Source: Pseudomonas sp. RGM2987 (lineage in GTDB: Bacteria > Pseudomonadota > Gammaproteobacteria > Pseudomonadales > Pseudomonadaceae). Taken from it: DNA of 64,000 bases. The notes below the pieces were generated by a model. It did not search any database. It was not told the origin of the DNA and saw nothing but the letters and a program-made list of their open reading frames with translations. Made by a program: the position numbers and the translations under genes. Positions 46,406-54,430 of this stretch are shown one piece after another. The stretch is taken from contig NZ_JALJDX010000210.1 in assembly GCF_022952855.1 (NCBI RefSeq), forward strand, positions 20,544 through 84,543. The letters run 5' to 3'. How positions within the stretch are numbered: the stretch's first letter is position 1; each line of letters opens with the position of its first letter.

Positions 46406-46945
46406 ATGAAGATCAGATTAGCCCTGCCTGCACTTTCCATGGCGGTAGCACTCAGTGGATATGCCGCCGATTTCTCACTGACCAGCCAGGATATTGCCGA
46501 CAATCGCCCGCTGACCCAGCGCGAAGTGTTCCAAGGCTTCGGTTGTGAAGGTGGCAACACTTCTCCTGAGCTTTCCTGGGCAAACGCTCCCGCAGGAACT
46601 AGAAGCTACGCGATCACGGTTTATGATCCCGATGCACCGACCGGCAGCGGTTGGTGGCACTGGACGGTGGTTAACCTGCCGGCTTCTATCCATAGTTTGC
46701 CAAGAGACGTGGGAGCGAAGCTGCCTGCCGGTGCAGTACAGGGGCGAACCGATTATGGCCAACCGGGATTTGGCGGGGCTTGCCCACCTGTAGGGGATAA
46801 ACCCCATCGATATCAATTCACCGTATGGGCATTGAAAGTAGATAAACTGCCACTCGACAGTGAGGCCAGCGGCGCCTTGGTTGGGTACATGCTCAACGCC
46901 AACGCCCTGGCCAAAGCGAGCATTACTCCAACTTACGGACGTTAA
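46406..46945 (+). CDS. YbhB/YbcL (PEBP) family exported protein (179 aa)
   Basis: A phosphatidylethanolamine-binding-protein-like fold with a signal peptide (1-20, ending GYA-A). Family marks: GNTSPELSWANAPAGTRSYAI, YDPDAPTGSGWWHWTVVNLP and PHRYQFTVWAL. Function in bacteria is unknown. It lies 5 bp before an AraC-type gene, forming a two-gene unit. Confidence 0.9.
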   Translation: MKIRLALPALSMAVALSGYAADFSLTSQDIADNRPLTQREVFQGFGCEGGNTSPELSWANAPAGTRSYAITVYDPDAPTGSGWWHWTVVNLPASIHSLPRDVGAKLPAGAVQGRTDYGQPGFGGACPPVGDKPHRYQFTVWALKVDKLPLDSEASGALVGYMLNANALAKASITPTYGR

Positions 46946-46950
46946 GAACG

Positions 46951-47769
46951 ATGCGCCCTTGTGACGGCATACAGCACCGGGAAAATATTATCGATGCGTG
47001 TGTCATACGGGCGCGACAGCCACTGATCTTGCCAAGAGTGCCGGTGTTCGTGACCACCGTGTGCCGAGTGCGGCAAGGGGGAAAACTGTTGCAGTGGGAT
47101 GATCGGGAGATGCGCGCCGGGCCGCAGCATCTGATTCTGATGCCGGCCGGGCGCGAGCTTGGTATCTCGAACTTCCCCGGACATAACGGTCACTACGTCG
47201 CCGATGCAGTCACCTTTCCCACTTCGACATTGCGTAACTTCAGCACCCGATATAGTCAGCAGATCATGAGCCGGCATGCTGTACTGAACACCGATCTATG
47301 CGTCCCTCTGGACCGGCACACAACACAGGCTTGGGATCAGTTGTTGGCCGCGATCCATGCAAACTCCCCGGACGCATTACGTGCGCTCTATGGGGAAGCG
47401 ATTCTTCTGAGCCTGTGCCTTGCCGGCCAGGTCGGGCCTCTGCTGATGGGGCGCAACGATCCAATTTGTGAACGTGTGCAGCAGATCGTCATGGGCAGCC
47501 CGGAGAGAGACTGGACGGTTGCGAGCGTTGCACAACGTCTGAATCTGGGCGAGTCGACGTTGCGTCGCCAGTTGTCGAATGAGGGGGACAGTTTCAGAAG
47601 CATTCTGGAGAGCGTTCGACTGGCAACAGCGTTGCAATGGTTGCAGACAACTACTCGTCCTATTGGAGAAATTGCCGGCGCCTGCGGTTACGCCTCGGCC
47701 TCACGTTTTGCGGTGCGCTTTCGCTCACACTATGGTCTGTCGCCACGTGAATTGCGGGCAGGGATTTAA
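46951..47769 (+). CDS. AraC family transcriptional regulator (272 aa)
   Basis: A variable N-terminal sensor (cupin-like, about 20-140) and two C-terminal HTHs at about 175-270: WTVASVAQRLNLGESTLRRQLSNEG and RPIGEIAGACGYASASRFAVRFRSHYGLSPRELR. ATG 5 bp after the PEBP stop. It probably controls its own operon. Confidence 0.9.
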   Translation: MRPCDGIQHRENIIDACVIRARQPLILPRVPVFVTTVCRVRQGGKLLQWDDREMRAGPQHLILMPAGRELGISNFPGHNGHYVADAVTFPTSTLRNFSTRYSQQIMSRHAVLNTDLCVPLDRHTTQAWDQLLAAIHANSPDALRALYGEAILLSLCLAGQVGPLLMGRNDPICERVQQIVMGSPERDWTVASVAQRLNLGESTLRRQLSNEGDSFRSILESVRLATALQWLQTTTRPIGEIAGACGYASASRFAVRFRSHYGLSPRELRAGI

Positions 47770-47869
47770 GCCTGAAACGCTGCGCTACGATTAGGGTTTG
47801 CCTCTGTAGGCGCTTGGTATCAGCTCAAATAAAAAAGCCACTTCATCTCCTCTGGCCGTTGGAGCCGTT

Positions 47870-48502
47870 ATGCAGACTTCACTGGATCATTTAGTCATCG
47901 TGGCGCCGACGTTGGACGCGGGTGGCCGCTTCGTGAGTCAACGATTGGGTGTGGAACTTCAACAAGGTGGCTGTCATCCGCTTATGGGAACCCACAACAC
48001 ACTGCTGCGACTGGGGACGAGTTTCTATCTGGAAGTGATCGCTATCAACCCGACGGCCCCTCCGGTAGAGCGGCCTCGCTGGTTTGCCTTGGACCGGCTA
48101 CCCGACAACGCGTCTGCTCGGCTGGCCCATTGGGTTGCTAAAGCCGACACCCTGAAATCGCTTGACCCGAGGTTCGCAGAGATCGTCGGCCAACCACAGC
48201 CGATGACCCGAGGTGAGTTGTGCTGGGAAATTACGATTCCAGCGGACGGTGGATTGCCTTTGGAGGGCGCCGCCCCCAGCCTGATTCAATGGGGACAGCC
48301 GGCGCACCCTGCAACGATGCTTGAAGACAAAGGTTGCTCATTGCAGATGCTCGATATTTTCCATCCTGCTCCCGAGAGGATCAGCCACCTGCTCGATGCC
48401 ATGAATTTTTCCGGGCCGGCTCGGCTTCATCGATGCGATAGCCTTGAGACGTCACGCTTGGTTGCCTGTATCGAAACACCAGGTGGCCTCAGGAATTTAT
48501 AG
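47870..48502 (+). CDS. Glyoxalase-like domain protein (PF13468 type, 210 aa)
   Basis: LDHLVIVAPTLDAGGRFVSQRLGVELQQGGCHPLMGTHNTLLRLG is the usual N-terminal half of Pseudomonas VOC-like proteins of this type, followed by YLEVIAIN and a second module. Catalysis is not established for the family. It stands alone on the plus strand. Confidence 0.82.
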   Translation: MQTSLDHLVIVAPTLDAGGRFVSQRLGVELQQGGCHPLMGTHNTLLRLGTSFYLEVIAINPTAPPVERPRWFALDRLPDNASARLAHWVAKADTLKSLDPRFAEIVGQPQPMTRGELCWEITIPADGGLPLEGAAPSLIQWGQPAHPATMLEDKGCSLQMLDIFHPAPERISHLLDAMNFSGPARLHRCDSLETSRLVACIETPGGLRNL

Positions 48503-48654
48503 AGCGACATTGCATCCTTACGGGGTGCAAATAAACATGTGCCGGGCGCATCTGTTTAATGACACTCAGCGTTACGTCCGAAAGGCTACGAAACCTTGCG
48601 TCCTTCCTTACGCGTGCGTCAGAATCCGCCGGCTTGTGCGCTTTTCCACCGGGC

Positions 48655-48889
48655 TCTATCGTTTGCCTGCCACTGCCCATCAGTGGTCGGGTTTAGTAGC
48701 CCGGATGGTTTTAGAGGTGCATAGGTACCATTCAGTCAGGATATCCATTCCTGCATTTAATGGCGGTTGTGCGCAGGGCGCTCTCGGGCGCGCCGGCCTT
48801 GCTAATTCCTCCGGTCTACTAACCTGCGTACTGCCGCCACCCTTCTTTTAGTAGGGAACGGTTGCGGCCCAACCTACGGAATTAGACAT
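48655..48889 (+). ncRNA. Structured RNA leader of the DUF6124 gene
   Basis: No gene is credible between 48503 and 48889. The region has a long-range stem: 48762-48777 pairs with 48823-48838 over 16 positions with one mismatch and two G-U pairs. Inside is a smaller hairpin around GGGCGCTCTCGGGCGC, and upstream CGGGT-TTAGTA-GCCCG forms another. The ATG follows about 50 bases after the large stem. I recall closely similar leaders before other DUF6124/DUF3077 genes of Pseudomonas, from memory only. The start of the RNA is a guess. Confidence 0.5.
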
Positions 48890-49252
48890 ATGTTCAAAGT
48901 AACTCCCAACCCCCCGGACATCGGTCCGGTACCCTTCGACGCCTCTCTCGATCCTCAGAAACTAAAAGAGGCGGCCGACCGCGCACTCAACTTCTACCTC
49001 AACCCGGGGGCGACGAAAACGCAGATACCGCCCCGCAAACCCAGCGCTATCTTCACCATCGACGCAGCGGTGGATGACGAAACGTTGCTCGTCGAGGCAT
49101 GCGAATCCCTGGCATCCGCCAGTGTGTTGGTCAACGATCTCGCCGAGTTGACCGACAGCCCACGACGCCAAACGATGCTGGTGCTGCAACGGGTCATCAT
49201 GTTGAGTGAGTTAGCGGTCAATCGCGTACTGGATAACCACAAGCCTGGGTAG
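48890..49252 (+). CDS. DUF6124 family protein (120 aa)
   Basis: A small Pseudomonas-restricted protein of unknown function. The N-terminus MFKVTPNPPD and the block LKEAADRALNFYL are the family pattern, followed by an acidic helical part (DETLLVEACESLASASVLVNDLAEL). No signal peptide or membrane span. The upstream RNA leader at 48655-48889 probably controls it. Confidence 0.85.
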   Translation: MFKVTPNPPDIGPVPFDASLDPQKLKEAADRALNFYLNPGATKTQIPPRKPSAIFTIDAAVDDETLLVEACESLASASVLVNDLAELTDSPRRQTMLVLQRVIMLSELAVNRVLDNHKPG

Positions 49253-49267
49253 CAGCCAGGTAATGGA

Positions 49268-49289
49268 GTGAGGGCGCTTGCGCCCTCAC
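49268..49289 (+). terminator. Hairpin after the DUF6124 gene
   Basis: GTGAGGGCG-CTTG-CGCCCTCAC is a perfect 9-bp stem 16 bases after the stop codon. There is no T-tract, so it may stabilise the 3' end rather than terminate by itself. Confidence 0.6.
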
Positions 49290-49424
49290 GCAAAGCATTC
49301 AAAGATCGCCCAGGATTTCTATAGGCACATTCCTGAGCGCAATAGCGGGTAGCAAGGCACCGAAAGGTAACCGTCCGGCCAACTTCTGGCGGACATTGCG
49401 CCGAACCTTTCCCCGCATCGATTA

Positions 49425-49826
49425 ATGAATTACTGGTTTGAAAATGATGCTCGGCTCAACCTCGGGTTGCTGGCGGATCTGGCCCATCATCGCTGTCGTG
49501 GTGTGAAAGTATTTCTCGCGTCCAATCAGGAACACCTTCGCGCACATTTTTTGATGAAGTCCCTCGGTCTGGATCACCACTGCGACGGCATCTTTTACTC
49601 GGCGGCGCTGGCTTGCCGAAAGCCAAGCCTTGATTTTTATAAAAAGGTCACCGAATTGTCCGGCTTTCTACCAGAGCAATTACTGTTGATAGATGATACC
49701 CAGGCCAATGTTCAAGCCGCCCGTGAGTCGGGGTGGCATGCTATTCATTGGACGAGGTCTAGCAAGCTGGAAGCGCGGATTAGCGATCTACCAGTAATAG
49801 GCAAGGATTTACCAGGCACCCAATAA
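49425..49826 (+). pseudogene. HAD-superfamily hydrolase, C-terminal part only (133 aa)
   Basis: The later HAD motifs are present: VFLASNQEHLRAHFL (motif II Ser/Thr region), CRKPSLDFYKKV (motif III Lys) and LLIDDTQANVQAARESGW (motif IV). The N-terminal nucleophile DxDGT part is absent and no upstream frame supplies it. So this is a 5'-truncated gene; the remaining frame is clean to the stop. Confidence 0.7.
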
Positions 49827-49931
49827 CAGCAGCAGGCCAGCACGACCTGCTGCATTGACGGTGGCGTGACCAAAGCCAGCGAGACCGGCCTGTTGTAAAC
49901 GCTGACCGCTATTGCACTGAGGGAGCGGGTA

Positions 49932-51251
49932 TCAGCCTGCGTGAGCCCCGCGGCTCAGGCGCAATTCGGCACACAGTCCGCCGCCTTCGCGGTTGCTCAG
50001 GGTCAAGGCGCCGCCCATGGCGATTGCCAGTTGCTGGGCGATCGCCAGCCCCAGGCCGGTGCCGCCGGTTTCGCGATTGCGCGAGCTTTCCACCCGATAG
50101 AAAGGCTTGAGCACTTCGGCCAGTTCCTGGTCCTTGATGCCCGGGCCGCGGTCCAGTACCTGGATGCTCAACTGCCCGTTGCCGGCGAGTTGCACCTGGA
50201 TCTGCGCCGCGCCGGCGAATTTCAAGGCGTTATCCACCAGATTGACCAGCACCCGCCGCAAGGCATGGGGGCGGGTGTCGATCACCGCCGCGTTTTTCCC
50301 GCACAGTTGCACGTCCTTGCCAGTGTCTTGATAGTCGAACACCAGGCTGTCGAGAAAGGCATCCAGGTTCAGACGGCAGCTGGCCTCGGTGGCGCCATGG
50401 ATGCTGCGGGCATAGGCCACGCCCTCACGCACCAGGTGCTCCATTTCACTCAAGTCGCTGTACAGCTTGTCCTTCTCCAGGCCTTCATCCATGAACTCGG
50501 CGCGCAGCTTCATGCGCGTGATGGGCGTCTGCAGGTCATGGGAAATCGCCGCCAGCAGCTGCATGCGCTCCTTGAGATAAGCGCCGATGCGGTCTTGCAT
50601 GGCATTGAATGCCTTGGCGGCGTGCACCACTTCGGTCGGGCCTTGCTCCTCCAGGCGTACGCTATGGGCGTTCGGGTCGAGGGTTTCCACTGCCTCGGCC
50701 AAGCGGGTTAGGGGACCGACGGCGATGCGTACGGCCAGCCAGGTGCAGCCGATCAACAGCGCCAACTGGCCCAGCAACACCGCTGGCAGCCAGGGGGAGA
50801 GAGGCATCATTTCCGGACGTACATCGATGGTCAGCGGACTGCCGTCGCTCAGGCGCAGATGAGCCTGATAGTGTTTCTTGGGGCCCGGAATATCAGTGAA
50901 CGTCAGGGCGTAGGACTGGCCGATGGCTTCCTGGATCGAACTCACCGACACCGGCGCATCGTCCGGGAGCATCGGCTGGCCAGGCTGGCCTTTATCGAGC
51001 AGGTAACCGTAGTTGCGCCGGGTCAGTTTCGGGAGCCAGGCCTGGCGCTTGTCGGCAGACAGATGGTCGAGGATGGCGACGGAGGTCGAGACGTCGGTCT
51101 CCAGGTTGCTGAGCATGGTGGTCTTTGCGGTCTGGTAGCGCTCGTAGTACTGGGCGCCAAAGGACAAACCCTGGGCCAGGATCAGGCCGATCAGGAAGAT
51201 CAGCGACAGCCTCGACGCGAGCGTGCGCGGCCAGCGCAGTGAAAGTCTCAT
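49932..51251 (-). CDS. Sensor histidine kinase (439 aa)
   Basis: Two membrane spans (about 14-34 and 154-176) enclose a periplasmic sensor of about 120 residues, followed by HAMP (about 178-230), the phospho-acceptor H238 in AAISHDLQTPITRMKLR, and the ATP-binding N/G boxes (NLVDNALKFAG, DRGPGIKDQE, GGTGLGLAIAQQLA). It overlaps the response regulator by 4 bp. Signal unknown; the adjacent DipZ and DUF2790 genes are divergently read and may be targets. Confidence 0.92.
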   Translation of the reverse strand: MRLSLRWPRTLASRLSLIFLIGLILAQGLSFGAQYYERYQTAKTTMLSNLETDVSTSVAILDHLSADKRQAWLPKLTRRNYGYLLDKGQPGQPMLPDDAPVSVSSIQEAIGQSYALTFTDIPGPKKHYQAHLRLSDGSPLTIDVRPEMMPLSPWLPAVLLGQLALLIGCTWLAVRIAVGPLTRLAEAVETLDPNAHSVRLEEQGPTEVVHAAKAFNAMQDRIGAYLKERMQLLAAISHDLQTPITRMKLRAEFMDEGLEKDKLYSDLSEMEHLVREGVAYARSIHGATEASCRLNLDAFLDSLVFDYQDTGKDVQLCGKNAAVIDTRPHALRRVLVNLVDNALKFAGAAQIQVQLAGNGQLSIQVLDRGPGIKDQELAEVLKPFYRVESSRNRETGGTGLGLAIAQQLAIAMGGALTLSNREGGGLCAELRLSRGAHAG

Positions 51252-51988
51252 ACCGAAGCCTCGAGGATTTCCACCGGCAGCGAGAATACATAACCTTCGC
51301 TGCGCACGGTCTTGATGTAGGCCGGCTCCCGTGCATCATCCAGCAGGCGCTGGCGCAAGCGACTGACCAGCAGGTCGATGGAACGGTCGAACAGATCGGC
51401 GTCGCGGCCCTGGGTCAGGTTGAGCAACTGGTCACGGTTGAGCACCCGCTGCGGGTGGTCGAGGAATACCCGCAGCAAACGGTACTCGGCGCCGCTCAGG
51501 GCGACCATGGTGCCGTCGGTGTCCAGCAGGTGGCGGGCGGTCGTGTCCAGGCGCCAGCGGCCGAACGCCAGCAGCCGACCGCTTTCGGTGACCACCAGGT
51601 TGGGCGGCAGCATGCGCGTACGCCGCAGCACTGCGTTGATACGCGCCAGCAGTTCACGGGCGGCGAAGGGCTTGACCAGGTAGTCGTCGGCGCCCATTTC
51701 CAGGCCGATGATGCGGTCGGTCTCGTCGTTGCGGGCAGTGAGCATCAGCACCGGGGTGGCCTTGTGCTTGCCGGCGCGCAGCTCCCGGCACAGCACCAGC
51801 CCGTCGTCACCCGGCATCATGATGTCCAGCACGATCAGGTCCACCGGAGTGGTTTCCAGGAACGCGCGCATCTGCCGGCCATCGGCGACGACCGTGGTGC
51901 GCAAGCCGTTCTTCTTCAGATAGTTGCCCACCAGCTCTCTGATCTCGCGATCGTCATCCACTATCAACACGTGATCGACATGATCCAT
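51248..51988 (-). CDS. OmpR/PhoB-family response regulator (246 aa)
   Basis: Receiver domain with the acidic cluster DDDRE and phospho-acceptor D55 in LIVLDIMMPG, the lysine in DDYLVKPFAARELLAR, and a C-terminal winged helix (LSGAEYRLLRVFLDHPQRVLNRDQLL, RSIDLLVSRLRQRL, IKTVRSEGYVF). It is the first gene of the two-gene operon. Confidence 0.93.
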   Translation of the reverse strand: MDHVDHVLIVDDDREIRELVGNYLKKNGLRTTVVADGRQMRAFLETTPVDLIVLDIMMPGDDGLVLCRELRAGKHKATPVLMLTARNDETDRIIGLEMGADDYLVKPFAARELLARINAVLRRTRMLPPNLVVTESGRLLAFGRWRLDTTARHLLDTDGTMVALSGAEYRLLRVFLDHPQRVLNRDQLLNLTQGRDADLFDRSIDLLVSRLRQRLLDDAREPAYIKTVRSEGYVFSLPVEILEASV

Positions 51989-52219
51989 GGTGCCCAGCCC
52001 TCTTGGCGTTTCGTTGTGGTCAGTCTACAGGCCCCGGCCGGCCCGGCTCGCGGCGGTTTGTATTGCAGTGTATCTGGCGCGTAGCGGATACACAGCGATG
52101 CAAAAAGCCAGCGGGCTCGATACAGACGCGATACCTCAAGGGCCTTCAATAGCTTCCATCGAGGCGCCACGGCAGACCTCGGCAGCAAACCATCTATTGA
52201 ACGAATCGAGGACACCGCC

Positions 52220-52483
52220 ATGAACACCAAAGCCATCTACGCCGCTTGCCTTTTCGCCGCGCTGAACATCTGCACCCTGTCGGCCCGGGCCGAGAGCAAT
52301 GTCCAGGCGCAAACCTACCGCTACGGCACCCACCTGGATATCCAGAAGGTGCTTTCGCTTTCCGAAGACCCGGAGCCGGCCTGCGGCGTGGTCAACGCCC
52401 ACATGACCTACCTGGACTCGGCAGGCCGCCAGCAAGCGCTGGACTACCGCAAGCTTGCCGACAATTGCAGTGACGGCAACTGA
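52220..52483 (+). CDS. DUF2790 exported small protein (87 aa)
   Basis: Signal peptide 1-24 (ends in SARA-E). The mature part has HLDIQKVLSLSEDPEPACGVVNAHMTYLDSAG, the standard DUF2790 core, with exactly two cysteines (C55, C83). DUF2790 genes are common in Pseudomonas beside metal- and stress-regulated two-component systems. It is divergent from the response regulator, 231 bp away. Confidence 0.9.
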   Translation: MNTKAIYAACLFAALNICTLSARAESNVQAQTYRYGTHLDIQKVLSLSEDPEPACGVVNAHMTYLDSAGRQQALDYRKLADNCSDGN

Positions 52484-52500
52484 GACCAAGGTGTCAGGGC

Positions 52501-52635
52501 CCGTGGCGAGGGAGCTTGCTCCCGCTGGGTTGCGAAGCGACCCCAAAGCCAGCCGCCTCGGTATGCCTGATTGATTGAGGTGATTGTTGTTGGGGCTGCT
52601 GTGCAGCCCAACGGGAGCAAGCTCCCTCGCCACAG
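52501..52635. repeat. Inverted pair of REP elements (BIME) upstream of dipZ
   Basis: Two copies of the same Pseudomonas REP-type element face each other: 52501-52544 and its reverse complement at 52592-52635. Each begins with TGGCGAGGGAGCTTGCTCCCG and is itself partly palindromic. The pair could fold as a large cruciform between the DUF2790 and dipZ genes. Confidence 0.85.
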
Positions 52636-52680
52636 AAGCCTTCGCGGGTTTACGAATCCATTAATTATCGAGGTGATGCC

Positions 52681-53892
52681 ATGCTGCTCATCGCTTTCCT
52701 CGGCGGGATCCTGACGATCCTCAGCCCTTGTATTCTCCCGGTTGTGCCGTTCCTGTTCGCTCGTGCCGATCGCTCGCGCCGTTCGGTGGTCCTGACCCTG
52801 GTCGGCATGGTGCTGACCTTTGCCCTGGTGTCGAGCCTGGCGGTAGTGAGCAGCGAGTGGGTGCTGCGCGCCAGCAGCGTTGGCCGGCAAGTCGCCCTGG
52901 TGGTGATGGTGTTGTTTGCCTTGTCGCTGATGTTCAGCCAAGTCGGGACCTGGCTGGCGCGGCCGTTGGTCAGCCTGGGCAATCGCATCGATGCCGGTGC
53001 CGGGAAAATGGCCGGGCCGCTGGGGTCGTTGCTGATTGGCGTGGCCACCGGACTGCTCTGGGCGCCGTGCGCCGGGCCGATCCTCGGCGTGATCCTGACC
53101 GGCGCCATGCTGCAAGGTGCCAGCGCCGGAACCAGCCTGTTGCTGCTGGCCTACGGGCTGGGCAGTGCCTTGTCCCTGGGTACGCTGATCCTCGCCGGAC
53201 GCGGTCTGGTAGGGCGCCTGAAACTCTCGCTGCCGGTCACCACCTGGTTGCGCCGTGGCAGCGGCGCCGTCGTACTGCTGGCCGCCGTGGCAATCGGCAC
53301 GGGCGCCGATAATCGCCTGCTGGCAAGTACCTCGTCCCAAGGCTCGGCGAGCCTGGAAAAAAGCCTGTTGGAGAAGGTGCCGAAAGCCATCGACTACGTA
53401 GTCAGCAAGGCCAGCGCTGCTTCGATGCCGACCCTCGAGGCCAAGGGCACCATGCCTTCGCTGGACGGCGCGGTGCAATGGTTGAACTCGCCGCCGCTGA
53501 GCAGTGAATCGCTGCGGGGCAAGGTGGTGCTGGTGGACTTCTGGACCTACGACTGCATCAACTGCCAGCACACGCTGCCCTATGTGAACGATTGGGCGAA
53601 GAAATATGAGAAGGACGGACTGGTGGTAGTTGGCGTCCACACGCCGGAGTACGGCTTCGAGAAAATCATCGACAACGTCCGCGAACAGGTGCGCAAGCTG
53701 GACATTCACTACCCGGTAGCCATCGACAACCAATACGCGATCTGGCGCGCCTTCGACAACCAGTACTGGCCGGCCCATTACTTCATCGATGCCAAGGGGC
53801 AGGTGCGCTACAGCCACTTTGGCGAAGGTCGCTATGGTGAACAGGAGCAGGTGATCCAGCAGTTGTTGCAGGAGGCGAAGGCAAACCCATAA
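52681..53892 (+). CDS. dipZ: Thiol:disulfide interchange protein, DipZ type (CcdA plus thioredoxin-like domain, 403 aa)
   Basis: An inner-membrane electron carrier. The CcdA-like part (1-205) has about six spans with a Cys pair in SPCILPV (C17) and APCAGPIL (C130), which pass electrons through the membrane. After a linker (about 205-260) comes a thioredoxin-like domain with WTYDCINCQHTLP (C292, C295) and the cis-Pro in YWPAHYF. It would reduce periplasmic disulfides. It sits between two REP pairs, and between two small exported proteins that each have two cysteines. Confidence 0.9.
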   Translation: MLLIAFLGGILTILSPCILPVVPFLFARADRSRRSVVLTLVGMVLTFALVSSLAVVSSEWVLRASSVGRQVALVVMVLFALSLMFSQVGTWLARPLVSLGNRIDAGAGKMAGPLGSLLIGVATGLLWAPCAGPILGVILTGAMLQGASAGTSLLLLAYGLGSALSLGTLILAGRGLVGRLKLSLPVTTWLRRGSGAVVLLAAVAIGTGADNRLLASTSSQGSASLEKSLLEKVPKAIDYVVSKASAASMPTLEAKGTMPSLDGAVQWLNSPPLSSESLRGKVVLVDFWTYDCINCQHTLPYVNDWAKKYEKDGLVVVGVHTPEYGFEKIIDNVREQVRKLDIHYPVAIDNQYAIWRAFDNQYWPAHYFIDAKGQVRYSHFGEGRYGEQEQVIQQLLQEAKANP

Positions 53893-53893
53893 C

Positions 53894-54008
53894 CCTGTGG
53901 CGAGGGAGCTTGCTCCCGCTGGGCCGCGAAGCGGCCCCCAATTGGGTGTGTCAGGCAAATCCATGGGGCCGCTGCGCAGCCCAGCGGGAGCGAGCTCCCT
54001 CGCCACAG
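53894..54008. repeat. Inverted pair of REP elements (BIME) downstream of dipZ
   Basis: 53894-53939 and the reverse-complement copy at 53965-54008 are the same REP family as at 52501-52635. The first copy starts 1 bp after the dipZ stop, so it may also stabilise the 3' end of the transcript. Confidence 0.85.
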
Positions 54009-54091
54009 TTTTATTTCAGGACCGTGCTGGCCCCTTGCTTTTCAGAACCTCGTCAAACTTCTTTTATTTCAGAAAGTTGGACGACAAACCT

Positions 54092-54421
54092 ATGCGTGTT
54101 TCTATGTGGGTCGTAACGACAGTTCTCCTGACAACCGTCGCGCTTGAGGCCCAGGCCAAGGTGCTGACGCAGAACCAGCAATCTGTCTGCCGCTGGGGTT
54201 CGGACATCGCGGCGGGCGCCCAGGCGTCGAAGCTGTCCGGGATCAGCCTTTACGCCGCCCGGAAAAAGTTGCAAGTACGCAAGTTCCCCAGGCCCTGGAT
54301 GCGCATGACGGCCCTGGGCATCACCGAACAGACCTACAACAGTGCCTCGCGCCTCAAACCCGCAGCGGTCAAGCAGACCTACTACGAACAGTGCGTGCGC
54401 CATGAGCTGGCGCAGCGCTAG
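54092..54421 (+). CDS. Small exported protein of unknown function (109 aa)
   Basis: Signal peptide at 1-22 (MWVVTTVLLTTVALEAQA). The mature protein is basic and has exactly two cysteines (C33 in QSVCRWGSD, C101 near the end in EQCVRHE). I do not recognise a family. ATG at 54092 has only a weak TTGGA upstream. It stands between dipZ and acoR. Confidence 0.65.
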   Translation: MRVSMWVVTTVLLTTVALEAQAKVLTQNQQSVCRWGSDIAAGAQASKLSGISLYAARKKLQVRKFPRPWMRMTALGITEQTYNSASRLKPAAVKQTYYEQCVRHELAQR

Positions 54422-54430
54422 AAGACCGTT

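Noticed and set aside
48444..48851. A 135-codon plus-strand frame upstream of the DUF6124 gene
   Set aside because: It overlaps the end of the glyoxalase-like gene and lies across the structured RNA leader; no family resemblance and no ribosome site.
52444..54006. A 520-codon minus-strand frame spanning dipZ and both REP pairs
   Set aside because: It runs through REP sequence at both ends and has Gln/His-rich low-complexity text typical of antisense translation.
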